Assembly: GCF_021442025.1 (NCBI RefSeq)
Contig: NZ_CP090446.1
Coordinates: 3,534,001-3,598,000, forward strand
DNA: 64,000 bases
Reading direction: 5' to 3'
From: Sphingobacterium sp. SRCM116780
GTDB taxonomy: Bacteria > Bacteroidota > Bacteroidia > Sphingobacteriales > Sphingobacteriaceae
Shown here piece by piece: positions 33,040 to 40,187 of the stretch (position 1 is its first letter; the number at the start of each line of letters is the position of its first letter). Below the pieces are notes generated by a model that did no database searches, had not been told where the DNA came from, and saw nothing but the letters and a program-made list of their open reading frames with translations. A program made the translations under genes and the position numbers.

Positions 33040-33780
33040 TTATTGTTTTTCAGCTTTCATAATTGCTGACGCTCCATTTTCGACTAACAGCAAGGGTACA
33101 TTTGCGTCTTTCCAACTTGGAACAGCCACACCGATAAATTCATCTGTATTGGTTTTAAAACCAACTGTACCTAAACTGTAAAATGGCTTCGTAAAATCTG
33201 GACCTGTGCCTATAATTGGGATAGGTTGTCCATTGATTACTTTAGTTCCAATTTGTCTTACTCTGATATCCCATTCTAAAGTATTGGTATTTGTGAATTT
33301 GAAGACCAAGTCTTCTGTACCCGACTTGGTCTTGAAAGTTGTATTCGTAAATGCAAATGCTGTTGATTTTTTAGCTAATATTGCATAATCAATCGTGGTA
33401 TTTCCAGTATAACTATATGATTTGAGATGAAGGACACCAGTAGCGTCTTTTTCTAACGTATATTGATAAGATCCAAAGCCTTCGGTATCAAAACTAAGAA
33501 TAGAATTTTCAACTACTATATTTTTAACACGCAAGTATCCCCTTCCATGAACGCTCGCTTTAACGACATCACCATCTTTCTCAAAAGACATCACCGCTAA
33601 TTTCGTAGCACCTGTTTTTTGTGCGCTAACGATGTAGTAATCTAATAAATCATCCACCTTGACAGTACTGTTTTCTGGAGGCACTACCTCTCCGGGTTGG
33701 TCGCTGCCTTTTGTACAGCTTACGATAACCATTGTCAACGTGAACAAGGTTATTTTAAATATGATTCTAAGGTTTTTCAT
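33040..33780 (-). CDS. Hypothetical lipoprotein in the GH5 cluster
   Basis: A 246-residue lipoprotein (lipobox MVIVSC, C about 22, followed by TKGSDQPGEVVPPENS linker). The rest is strand-rich with no motif I recognise (DLLDYYIVSAQKTGATKLAV, VKASVHGRGYLRVKN). Small beta-rich lipoproteins beside glycosidases can be glycan-binding, but nothing here proves it. It starts 37 bp after the next lipoprotein gene and ends 51 bp before the GH5 gene, so co-transcription is likely. Confidence 0.65.
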   Translation of the reverse strand: MKNLRIIFKITLFTLTMVIVSCTKGSDQPGEVVPPENSTVKVDDLLDYYIVSAQKTGATKLAVMSFEKDGDVVKASVHGRGYLRVKNIVVENSILSFDTEGFGSYQYTLEKDATGVLHLKSYSYTGNTTIDYAILAKKSTAFAFTNTTFKTKSGTEDLVFKFTNTNTLEWDIRVRQIGTKVINGQPIPIIGTGPDFTKPFYSLGTVGFKTNTDEFIGVAVPSWKDANVPLLLVENGASAIMKAEKQ

Positions 33781-33817
33781 AACAAGTTTAATAACATTAC
33801 ATTTTTACTAATTCACA

Positions 33818-34291
33818 TTATATTTTTTCTAACGTTCCTTCAAAATTTCCAGATAATGGTCCCTTTTCCGTTGTTGTGTTGATCCTAATTTTGTATTTGT
33901 CGCCCTCTTTTTCGATTACTACTGTACCGCCGTTTATCTCGTCACCTACATTGTTAATGGTTACTGCACCTCCTTTAAAATTTGTTGTGGGATTATAGCC
34001 ACTACCATTTTTGAAAGTGAATGTTCCAATTGGGATGACATAATCTCCTAAGCCGGAAAAGCGAATCTGCAGTGCATGATAATCACCTGTCATAAAGTAA
34101 AGCCAAGCACCATCTCCATCACCACCACGATAATCAGCAGTTTTGATGTCCATAGTTTTACCCTGATAAGTGAAACTGCCAGATTTAGTATCCGACTGAT
34201 TGTTATCATTATCTTTTTTGCAAGAACTAAATACGAAGAACACACTCATGATGATGAGTATTTTTGCGAAGTTGTTTTTTAAATTTTTCAT
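33818..34291 (-). CDS. Small hypothetical lipoprotein
   Basis: A 157-residue lipoprotein (FFVFSSCKKD, C about 24) with an acidic linker and a short beta-rich domain (GSFTYQGKTMDIKTADYRGG, GTFTFKNGSGYNP, LSGNFEGTLEKI). It resembles the many small Bacteroidota lipoproteins of unknown function with a 'GxFTYxGKT' beginning and a 'GxFEGTL' end, which fold as compact beta-sandwiches. Second gene of the cluster that begins at 35084. Confidence 0.65.
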   Translation of the reverse strand: MKNLKNNFAKILIIMSVFFVFSSCKKDNDNNQSDTKSGSFTYQGKTMDIKTADYRGGDGDGAWLYFMTGDYHALQIRFSGLGDYVIPIGTFTFKNGSGYNPTTNFKGGAVTINNVGDEINGGTVVIEKEGDKYKIRINTTTEKGPLSGNFEGTLEKI

Positions 34292-34328
34292 GATACTATT
34301 TTTTTAATATTGTTGATTATAAAATTGC

Positions 34329-35084
34329 CTATTGCATCCAGGCATTCATTTTAGTGAACATTTTCTCTGTCCAATCACCATTACAATGTCCAGTGCTGTT
34401 GGGATCGCTAAAACCCTCGCTTTTAGCTTTAATTGGAGAATTTGCTGGTATCTTAGTATATAAGGTCGCACCTATAAAATTGCCTTCATAGCTTTCAAAC
34501 TCATCCTTACCTGTCAAGCTCAAGACGGGGATTTTAAATTTGTTTATTTTATCTTGATCTGTTGATCCACACGCCGCGAGAAGACCTTTGCAGTAGCTTA
34601 AATTATCGTAATAGGCGATGTGTGTTAGGAGCAAAAAACTCGAATAAGAAAATCCTGCAACAACTGATTTATTTTTATCTATATTATATTTGCCTGCAAT
34701 AGCTACTATGCATTTATCATAATCTTCACCTAACATTTTTGCACTTCCATTCCAATCTTCAGTCCCAGGGGTTTTTCTATACTTTACAATGGCTGCTGCA
34801 TATCCATTTGCTGCCGCTTTTTCACATAGTGCTGTTTCTACAGCTCCGTTGATACCACCTTCAGAGGGATTGTTTTCATCGTTGCCACTTCCTACAACCA
34901 AGATCCCTTTGAAAGTCGTTGTATTTTTATCAGTGAAAATTTTGTAGGTAATGCCGTTCTGAGTTTCTACAACTTGTTTAATGTCTCCTTTTATCACTTC
35001 TGTTCCTTCGGAAGGTGCTTTGTCCTTTTTACATGATAGCACAATAAAAAAAATGCACATCGGAATTAATACTAATTTTTTCAT
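34329..35084 (-). CDS. Alpha/beta-hydrolase-like lipoprotein
   Basis: Starting at ATG 35084 the protein has 251 residues and a clean lipoprotein signal (MKKLVLIPMCIFFIVLSCKK, C18). An upstream in-frame ATG at 35117 would place it too close to a TAnnTTTG box at 35115-35122. The domain has GILVVGSGNDENNPSEGG, AGFSYSSFLLLTHIAYYDN (nucleophile-elbow-like G-F-S-Y-S) and late FSDPNSTGHCNGDW carrying a possible catalytic histidine. It is probably a secreted esterase or deacetylase acting with the GH5 enzyme encoded downstream; this is inference from context. First gene of the cluster. Confidence 0.68.
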   Translation of the reverse strand: MKKLVLIPMCIFFIVLSCKKDKAPSEGTEVIKGDIKQVVETQNGITYKIFTDKNTTTFKGILVVGSGNDENNPSEGGINGAVETALCEKAAANGYAAAIVKYRKTPGTEDWNGSAKMLGEDYDKCIVAIAGKYNIDKNKSVVAGFSYSSFLLLTHIAYYDNLSYCKGLLAACGSTDQDKINKFKIPVLSLTGKDEFESYEGNFIGATLYTKIPANSPIKAKSEGFSDPNSTGHCNGDWTEKMFTKMNAWMQ

Positions 35085-35114
35085 GGTTTTATGTTTTGTT
35101 TTAAATTGCTTATC

Positions 35115-35122
35115 CAAACTTA
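35115..35122 (-). promoter_or_regulatory. Candidate -7 box of the lipoprotein/GH5 cluster
   Basis: TAAGTTTG on the minus strand, exact TAnnTTTG match, 30 bp ahead of the ATG at 35084. It supports that start rather than the earlier in-frame ATG. Confidence 0.4.
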
Positions 35123-35790
35123 TATATCTTCTGAATGCTATTTTAAGACAATGATCGAACGCTGTTTTTTAATGCGTGAAAGATATGATAGGATGAGTAA
35201 AGCAAAATTCTATGATTATATATCTATCTTCTTATTCAGCTTTTCGATCCAAGTAGATATATTTATGCAATACTGACATTGTATAATAGACATAAGAGTG
35301 TAAAGTATATTAGCCAATTTTTCATTTCGCATAATCTAGGTTTTTCGCGCAAACCTGTAGACTATAAAATTGATCTTTTAAGAAAATCATTAAATGATGT
35401 TTCTTAATGGGAAAGATATTTGTTGTCGAACTAAAAATCAGTATATTTAGTAAACAGAATAAAGATATATAGGGGTGATTGCTATGATTAATGATACTGC
35501 ACTCTGGCAAATAATTTATAGCTCGAAATTTCTAAATCTAAAGTACTCTTTTGACACTTGTTCTGTTGTACAATGCTAATTATGATATCATCTTTGAGTA
35601 TAATTTTAATCTGTTGCGTGAACAGGTGTTTTAAATGAGTGAACGACCCTTATAGCTTAGTTTAAATTAATGCTATTGGACATATTTATCTGTTACTTTG
35701 AAATAACAAAAAGAAATAATTCAATAAAAGAGACAATACATACTTGTCTGTAAGGACAGTCATTAATAACACTAAAATTTATTCCGAAAA
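35123..35790. other. Long intergenic region, no gene seen
   Basis: About 670 bp between divergent clusters, strongly AT-rich. I see only a short dyad AGGTTT/AAACCT at 35338-35356. Short frames on both strands have no domain. It could carry a long 5' leader or remnants of older sequence. Confidence 0.5.
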
Positions 35791-36108
35791 ATGAAATCAC
35801 CGAAAAAAACAACCGCAACATCTCCTGCCAAAGCTCCAATTGATAAGGCTAAAATCAAAACAGATAAAAAAATTAATCTTACACATTCTGTCAATTTCTC
35901 AGTAGAAAAAGACATTAATTTTGAGGATTTGGAAATCATCATAACGGTAAAAGAGAATAAAATTATTGCTAAATTTCTAAATCAAGGCGTGCTTAATGCA
36001 CACCAGGTTGTTTTAGTAAAGCCAAAACCAACTCCTCCTCCATTAACTCCTATAGAGATTATAAATGTAATAAAGCGCTTACGTTTCAATTTACTCCTCA
36101 AAAAATAG
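35791..36108 (+). CDS. Small unknown protein coupled to a sensor kinase
   Basis: A 105-residue soluble protein without signal peptide that I do not recognise. The N-terminal third is Lys/Ala/Thr/Pro-rich (PKKTTATSPAKAPIDKAKIK) and looks disordered. A beta-rich middle (INFEDLEIIITVKENKIIAK) is followed by a proline run (KPKPTPPPLTP) and a basic amphipathic C-terminal helix (IEIINVIKRLRFNLLLKK). Its stop is 2 bp from the kinase ATG (TAGTGATG), so the two are translationally coupled. It may be an accessory or signal-modulating protein for that kinase. Confidence 0.65.
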   Translation: MKSPKKTTATSPAKAPIDKAKIKTDKKINLTHSVNFSVEKDINFEDLEIIITVKENKIIAKFLNQGVLNAHQVVLVKPKPTPPPLTPIEIINVIKRLRFNLLLKK

Positions 36109-36110
36109 TG

Positions 36111-37931
36111 ATGACGTCTGCAAGATTGTTTTTAATTATAGCATTATCATTCATTCATTTCTTGGCGGTTTCACAAAGCCAGTATAAAGCTTTAGTAAAC
36201 GCAGCAGCAGATAGCACGCAACAAAATAAATACGAGGCTGCTATTAAATTGTTATTAAAAGCTAAAGCTTTAAAGGGGAAAGATGTGGCATATTCAGAAA
36301 GAATAAATATGCATTTAGGTAGTAATTATGAAGCGATTAACAAGATTGACTCCAGTATTTACTACTATGGTGAGGCGGTTAAATTTTGCGAGCGTGAAAA
36401 AGATTATGCTGCCTTATCCTTTTTATTCAGTCGACTAGCGAGTATAGAGTTAAGTTTTACCAATAGGTATACGAGTGCTATTCGCTATTTTAAAAAACAA
36501 TTGGTTTACGAACAGATCTTAAAAGATAGTACCAGTATGTTTGAATGTTTAAATAATCTAGGGTTGTCCTATAAGAGTGCGAATGAATATGATAACGCAC
36601 TCTTATATTTCAATAAAGTTACTACGAACAATTCAAGTCACAATCATTCAAAAAACAACGCCTTACTTTTTACCGGAGATACTTACTCTTTACAAAAAAA
36701 ATACCCTATTGCTTTAGCTTACTATGATAAAGCAATAGCAGTTTTAACAACAGCTCATGATAGCACAGGGTTGTTCACTGCATTTGCCAATAAAGGTGAT
36801 TGTTTAATGCGACAAAACAGATTTGAGGAAAGTTTAATCTGTTTAAAAAATGCACAACAATTTATTACTCCTTATATTACAAATACACATAGAGCAGTGC
36901 TCTATTCCAATTTTGCTCATGTCTACAGCAAACAAAGAAAATTTGATCAGGCTTTTTACTTTAAAGACTTAGAAAATATCACTAAGGATAGTATCAATAT
37001 GGAGCGTATAGGTAATGCTATAGCTGAAATGAGTGCCAAATATGAACTTAGGCAAAAACAAGATAGCTTATTCATCAATAAACAAAAACTGGTATTAGCT
37101 GATGCAAAAGCAGCTGAAAAAGAGCGGAATTTTATTATTTTATTGATCGCTTTCATTGCTATTATTTTCTTTTTCATTAGCATTTACCGCATCAGGCAAT
37201 TAAGATTTAAAAACTCACTACAACAGCAGCAAGCTGCTCAAAATGCATTGCAATTAACACATCAATATCAATTGTCTGAAAGTGAATTAAAGGCTATTCG
37301 TTCGCAGATGAATCCGCACTTTATTTTTAATGTATTGAACTCGATTGAGTCTTATATCATGGATAATGAAAAAAGAACTGCGTCAAGGTTAATACAAAAA
37401 TTTGCCCTATTGAGCCGATTGATTCTTGAAAATTCCACAAAAAGTTTAGTAAAAGGAGATAAAGAATGGAAAGCTTTAATGCTATATACGGAGTTAGAAG
37501 CGATGCGTTATGATGAGGCTTTTACCTATACGTTTACAGTGGCGGATAATATTCAGCTGAAAACCTTATATCTCCCACCTATGTTGATCCAACCTTTAAT
37601 AGAGAACGCCATCTTACATGGATTGATTATAAATCCAAAGGCAGATGCACATGTATCTGTAACGCTTCAAAAAAAAGAGGATAGAATTTGTATTACCGTG
37701 GAAGATAATGGGGTTGGAATTGATAATAGATCCAATAAAAATACTAAGGATAGTATCAAAGAAATGTCTTTAGGTTTGGTTTTCATCAATGAAAGGATCG
37801 ATATGATTAACAGACTGCAGATTAATGACAAAGCTAGTTTTACCATCAAAACTCGTGTAGATCAGAAGGGAACCATTGCTACGATATGCTTGCCTATTTT
37901 TCGGAATCCTGACTCTGAATCAAAACACTAA
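36111..37931 (+). CDS. TPR-containing LytS-like sensor histidine kinase
   Basis: A 606-residue kinase, starting at ATG 36111 rather than the overlapping GTG at 36108. Signal peptide about 1-20, then tetratricopeptide-like helices (about 25-310; e.g. NNLGLSYKSANEYDNALLYF, ALAYYDKAIAVL) predicted to lie in the periplasm, one membrane helix (about 344-362) and a coiled linker. The His_kinase domain has H403 in RSQMNPHFIFNVLNSIESYI, and the ATPase half has PPMLIQPLIENAILHG and VEDNGVGID. Such kinases normally pair with LytTR regulators; the one in the window is at 30334-31056. Confidence 0.9.
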   Translation: MTSARLFLIIALSFIHFLAVSQSQYKALVNAAADSTQQNKYEAAIKLLLKAKALKGKDVAYSERINMHLGSNYEAINKIDSSIYYYGEAVKFCEREKDYAALSFLFSRLASIELSFTNRYTSAIRYFKKQLVYEQILKDSTSMFECLNNLGLSYKSANEYDNALLYFNKVTTNNSSHNHSKNNALLFTGDTYSLQKKYPIALAYYDKAIAVLTTAHDSTGLFTAFANKGDCLMRQNRFEESLICLKNAQQFITPYITNTHRAVLYSNFAHVYSKQRKFDQAFYFKDLENITKDSINMERIGNAIAEMSAKYELRQKQDSLFINKQKLVLADAKAAEKERNFIILLIAFIAIIFFFISIYRIRQLRFKNSLQQQQAAQNALQLTHQYQLSESELKAIRSQMNPHFIFNVLNSIESYIMDNEKRTASRLIQKFALLSRLILENSTKSLVKGDKEWKALMLYTELEAMRYDEAFTYTFTVADNIQLKTLYLPPMLIQPLIENAILHGLIINPKADAHVSVTLQKKEDRICITVEDNGVGIDNRSNKNTKDSIKEMSLGLVFINERIDMINRLQINDKASFTIKTRVDQKGTIATICLPIFRNPDSESKH

Positions 37932-38067
37932 GATCTTAGTTATCTAAGACTTGTTTAAATGGACTTACTCAGTCTTATTGTCATGAAAAACAAGAGATTT
38001 TTTTCAATTCGCATCAACTTGAATATTACATAAAAATACTTGATCTTAATTTTCTTTTCTCCTATCT

Positions 38068-38218
38068 GGTTTATTGTTTGCTCTTTCGCGGTCAATAAAA
38101 CCGAAGATTCTGTTTGGAAATAGAGCAGAACGTATTATAAGTGGAGCTGTGCTGTATTTTGGCCTAGAGACCATAATTCAAAAGAGAGGATTGAAGTGGT
38201 CCTTCGGAACAATAAACC
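38068..38218. mobile_element. MITE-like element, copy A
   Basis: A 151-bp non-coding segment bounded by perfect 11-bp terminal inverted repeats GGTTTATTGTT and AACAATAAACC. A second copy in the same orientation is at 39608-39761, roughly four bases in five identical with two or three small indels. Similarity runs a few bases beyond the repeats on both sides. It encodes no intact protein. No transposase gene is present in the window. Confidence 0.65.
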
Positions 38219-38322
38219 TGAGGAGTTGTTCCCACCAACGAGTAGCGGTTGGCCTCGTCCATGGTGTGGCATTTGAAAAACGTCAGCACCATTATTGTCA
38301 AGCCTATTGTTGCTGGTAGGTT
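38219..38322. other. Palindrome-rich non-coding stretch at the 3' end of the acyltransferase gene
   Basis: This stretch looks richer in G+C than its surroundings and holds overlapping short dyads: CCAAC (38235-38239)/GTTGG (38248-38252) and ACGAG (38238-38242)/CTCGT (38254-38258). It is present only next to copy A of the element and touches the acyltransferase stop codon. No T-run, so not an ordinary terminator. Confidence 0.4.
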
Positions 38323-39435
38323 TTATTTTGTTTCGAGTATTCGGTTTCTTAATTTCATAAACGGTTTTTCTATTGTCAAGTGTAGTAAATAGGCAAAACT
38401 TATACAAGTTGTCATACAAATTAAAAGCATCAAATTGTTGTCAATTTTAAAGTCTGCTAACAATTGATGTGTTATATGAATTACGCCTTTGTGTGTCAAG
38501 TAAGTCGCATAAGAAAGCGTCGCAATAAATGTTGTTGTTTTTGAATTCCATTTGTATAAAAAACTTGTCGGACTAACTGCTCCAACAACCATAAATCCAT
38601 AACCAATTGCTATTAATGGGAAACCAAAAATAGAGGCGTTAAAAGTCATTTGGTCGTAACAAAGAAAATATGCACCTGTTAAAACTACCAAACTCAAAAC
38701 AATAAATAGATTTCCGTATTTAGCTATTCTGTTCCAAAAGGTCGGCAAAAACTGATAAATTCCTGCAATTGAAACGCCAACTAAAAGCCCATCTAAACGA
38801 CTATAAGTTGGGTAATAAATGTATTTGTACCAAAACAGCCAACTATTTCCGTCATCAATTTTCGGAAGATATAATTGGTTATAACTGTAAATTCTGATTA
38901 CAAAACCAAATAGAAACAAAACAATTAACAACCAATAAGATTTTTTTATGAGTTTAGTGAATTGTAAGAAAATCAAGATTAGTGGTAGGAATAAATAAAA
39001 ATGTTCTTCCACACAAAGTGACCAAGCGTGTGAGAATGTTCCAAAATCTTTCAAGTTTAGTCCAAGATTTTGTGTGAAAGTTAGAAACCTCCATAATGGC
39101 GGTAAACTTTCTTTTTCACGAAAGAACGGAAAGAAAAAATAGAATCCCACGGTAACCAAGAATATTGGTACAATTCTAAAAAAACGTTTCAAGAAGAATT
39201 GTTTGAATGAAATTGTTTTTCTTTGTTTGATTTGAACGAAAAGCTGTGACGAAATTAAAAAACCGCTCAAAACAAAGAATAAATCTACTCCTGTCCAACC
39301 AAATTTTGCAAAGCCAGGCAACCATTCGGGTTGTCCGCCACTTAAAATAAAATAATGAAAAAGGAAAACAAATACAATTGCTAACGCTCGTAAATGGTCA
39401 AGCCCGTATAATTTTTGATGAATATTTTTGTCCAA
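38323..39435 (-). CDS. Acyltransferase family 3 membrane protein (OafA/YrhL-like)
   Basis: A 370-residue integral membrane O-acyltransferase with about ten membrane helices. The family motif is at the start: YGLDHLRALAIVFVFLFHYF (with the catalytic-type histidine in the first helix) followed by KFGWTGVDLFFVLSGFLI and KRFFRIVPIFLV. AWSLCVEEHFYLFLPLIL is the second conserved block. These proteins acetylate or succinylate sugars of surface polysaccharides. The start codon must be TTG at 39435, because an in-frame TAA directly precedes it and no ATG occurs before the first motif. The gene is flanked by two MITE-like copies. Confidence 0.87.
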   Translation of the reverse strand: MDKNIHQKLYGLDHLRALAIVFVFLFHYFILSGGQPEWLPGFAKFGWTGVDLFFVLSGFLISSQLFVQIKQRKTISFKQFFLKRFFRIVPIFLVTVGFYFFFPFFREKESLPPLWRFLTFTQNLGLNLKDFGTFSHAWSLCVEEHFYLFLPLILIFLQFTKLIKKSYWLLIVLFLFGFVIRIYSYNQLYLPKIDDGNSWLFWYKYIYYPTYSRLDGLLVGVSIAGIYQFLPTFWNRIAKYGNLFIVLSLVVLTGAYFLCYDQMTFNASIFGFPLIAIGYGFMVVGAVSPTSFLYKWNSKTTTFIATLSYATYLTHKGVIHITHQLLADFKIDNNLMLLICMTTCISFAYLLHLTIEKPFMKLRNRILETK

Positions 39436-39607
39436 TTATTTTGTAAAATTTATTGTTTGTTAATTTTGTTCAGTCGATTTACTGCCAACATATAAATATA
39501 TGATATTAGGAATAAGTTTTAAAAAAATTATTCATTAAAAATCAACCTGTTATAGTGATACATTTCATATTGTCGTTACCCCAATACACATCTAGCAGTG
39601 CCTATTT

Positions 39608-39761
39608 GGTTTATTGTTCGCTTTTTCAGCGGTCAATAAAAACAAAGACTCTGTCTGGAAATAAAGTAGAGCGTATTATTAAGTGGAGCAGTGCCATATT
39701 TCGGTCTGGAGACCTCGGTTTTCAAAAGAGAGATTGAAGTGACCCTTCGGAACAATAAACC
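39608..39761. mobile_element. MITE-like element, copy B
   Basis: 154-bp copy of the element at 38068-38218 in the same orientation. It has the same perfect 11-bp terminal inverted repeats (GGTTTATTGTT / AACAATAAACC), here extendable by one base at each end. It lies upstream of the acyltransferase gene. The sequence on either side (39436-39607 and 39762-39933) holds no gene that I can support. Confidence 0.65.
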
Positions 39762-39933
39762 AGAGGAGGTAGAAAAAGAATAACTTTAACTATTTGATCG
39801 TTTTACTTCTGATTTAGCTGGATGGAATTATTTGGCTTTTGAATAATTAAACTATGGCTGAAAAATGCCTTAAAAACATTTGGTATGGAAGATCGTTGCC
39901 TGATTTGCTATTAGGTATAGCTAAATTTAAGCG

Positions 39934-39965
39934 CAAAAAAAGATCCTACAATGTAGGATCTTTTT
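39934..39965 (-). terminator. Terminator of tRNA-Glu
   Basis: Stem AAAAAGATCCTACA / TGTAGGATCTTTTT, nearly loopless, with a T-run on either strand. It lies 26 bp after the 3' end of the tRNA. Confidence 0.8.
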
Positions 39966-39990
39966 GTTTTTTTGTTAATGTGATTTTTTG

Positions 39991-40062
39991 TAGCCCGTAG
40001 GGGAATCGAACCCCTGTTTCTAGAATGAAAATCTAACGTCCTAACCCCTAGACGAACGGGCC
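39991..40062 (-). tRNA. tRNA-Glu (anticodon UUC)
   Basis: 72 nt on the minus strand. The acceptor stem GGCCCGT pairs with ACGGGCT (G1-U72 wobble), with discriminator A at 39991. The D-arm contains CTAGGGGTTAGGACG. The anticodon stem-loop is TTAGA-TTTTCAT-TCTAG, giving anticodon TTC. The T-arm is CAGGGGTTCGATTCCCCTA with the standard TTCGA loop. CCA is not encoded. It is a single tRNA with its own promoter and terminator. Confidence 0.96.
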
Positions 40063-40080
40063 TTTTTGTGTTTCGGTGTG

Positions 40081-40112
40081 CAAATATAGAAAGTATATTC
40101 ATATTATCAAAA
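40081..40112 (-). promoter_or_regulatory. Promoter of tRNA-Glu (Bacteroidota -33/-7 type)
   Basis: On the minus strand, TTTTG (40112-40108), 19-bp spacer, TATATTTG (40088-40081). This fits the Bacteroidota consensus TTG...TAnnTTTG with correct spacing. Transcription should start about 13 nt before the mature tRNA 5' end. Confidence 0.72.
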
Positions 40113-40187
40113 TATCAACATAAAAATTATTTATTTCCTTTTATGTTGTATCTTTAGTTGTCAACAAACGCAACAGACTATAAACAT

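Noticed and set aside
35322..35510. 62-codon minus-strand frame in the long intergenic region
   Set aside because: No domain and poor composition; likely chance.
38135..38419. Minus-strand frame overlapping MITE copy A and the end of the acyltransferase
   Set aside because: Overlaps the acyltransferase out of frame and reads through the element; no matching frame is kept in copy B.
38061..39768. Insertion sequence around the acyltransferase
   Set aside because: No transposase reading frame in or between the copies; the repeats are short and non-coding, so a MITE-like call is safer.
39991..40062. tRNA-Glu as integration site of a genomic island
   Set aside because: No integrase and no repeat of the tRNA 3' end found in the window.
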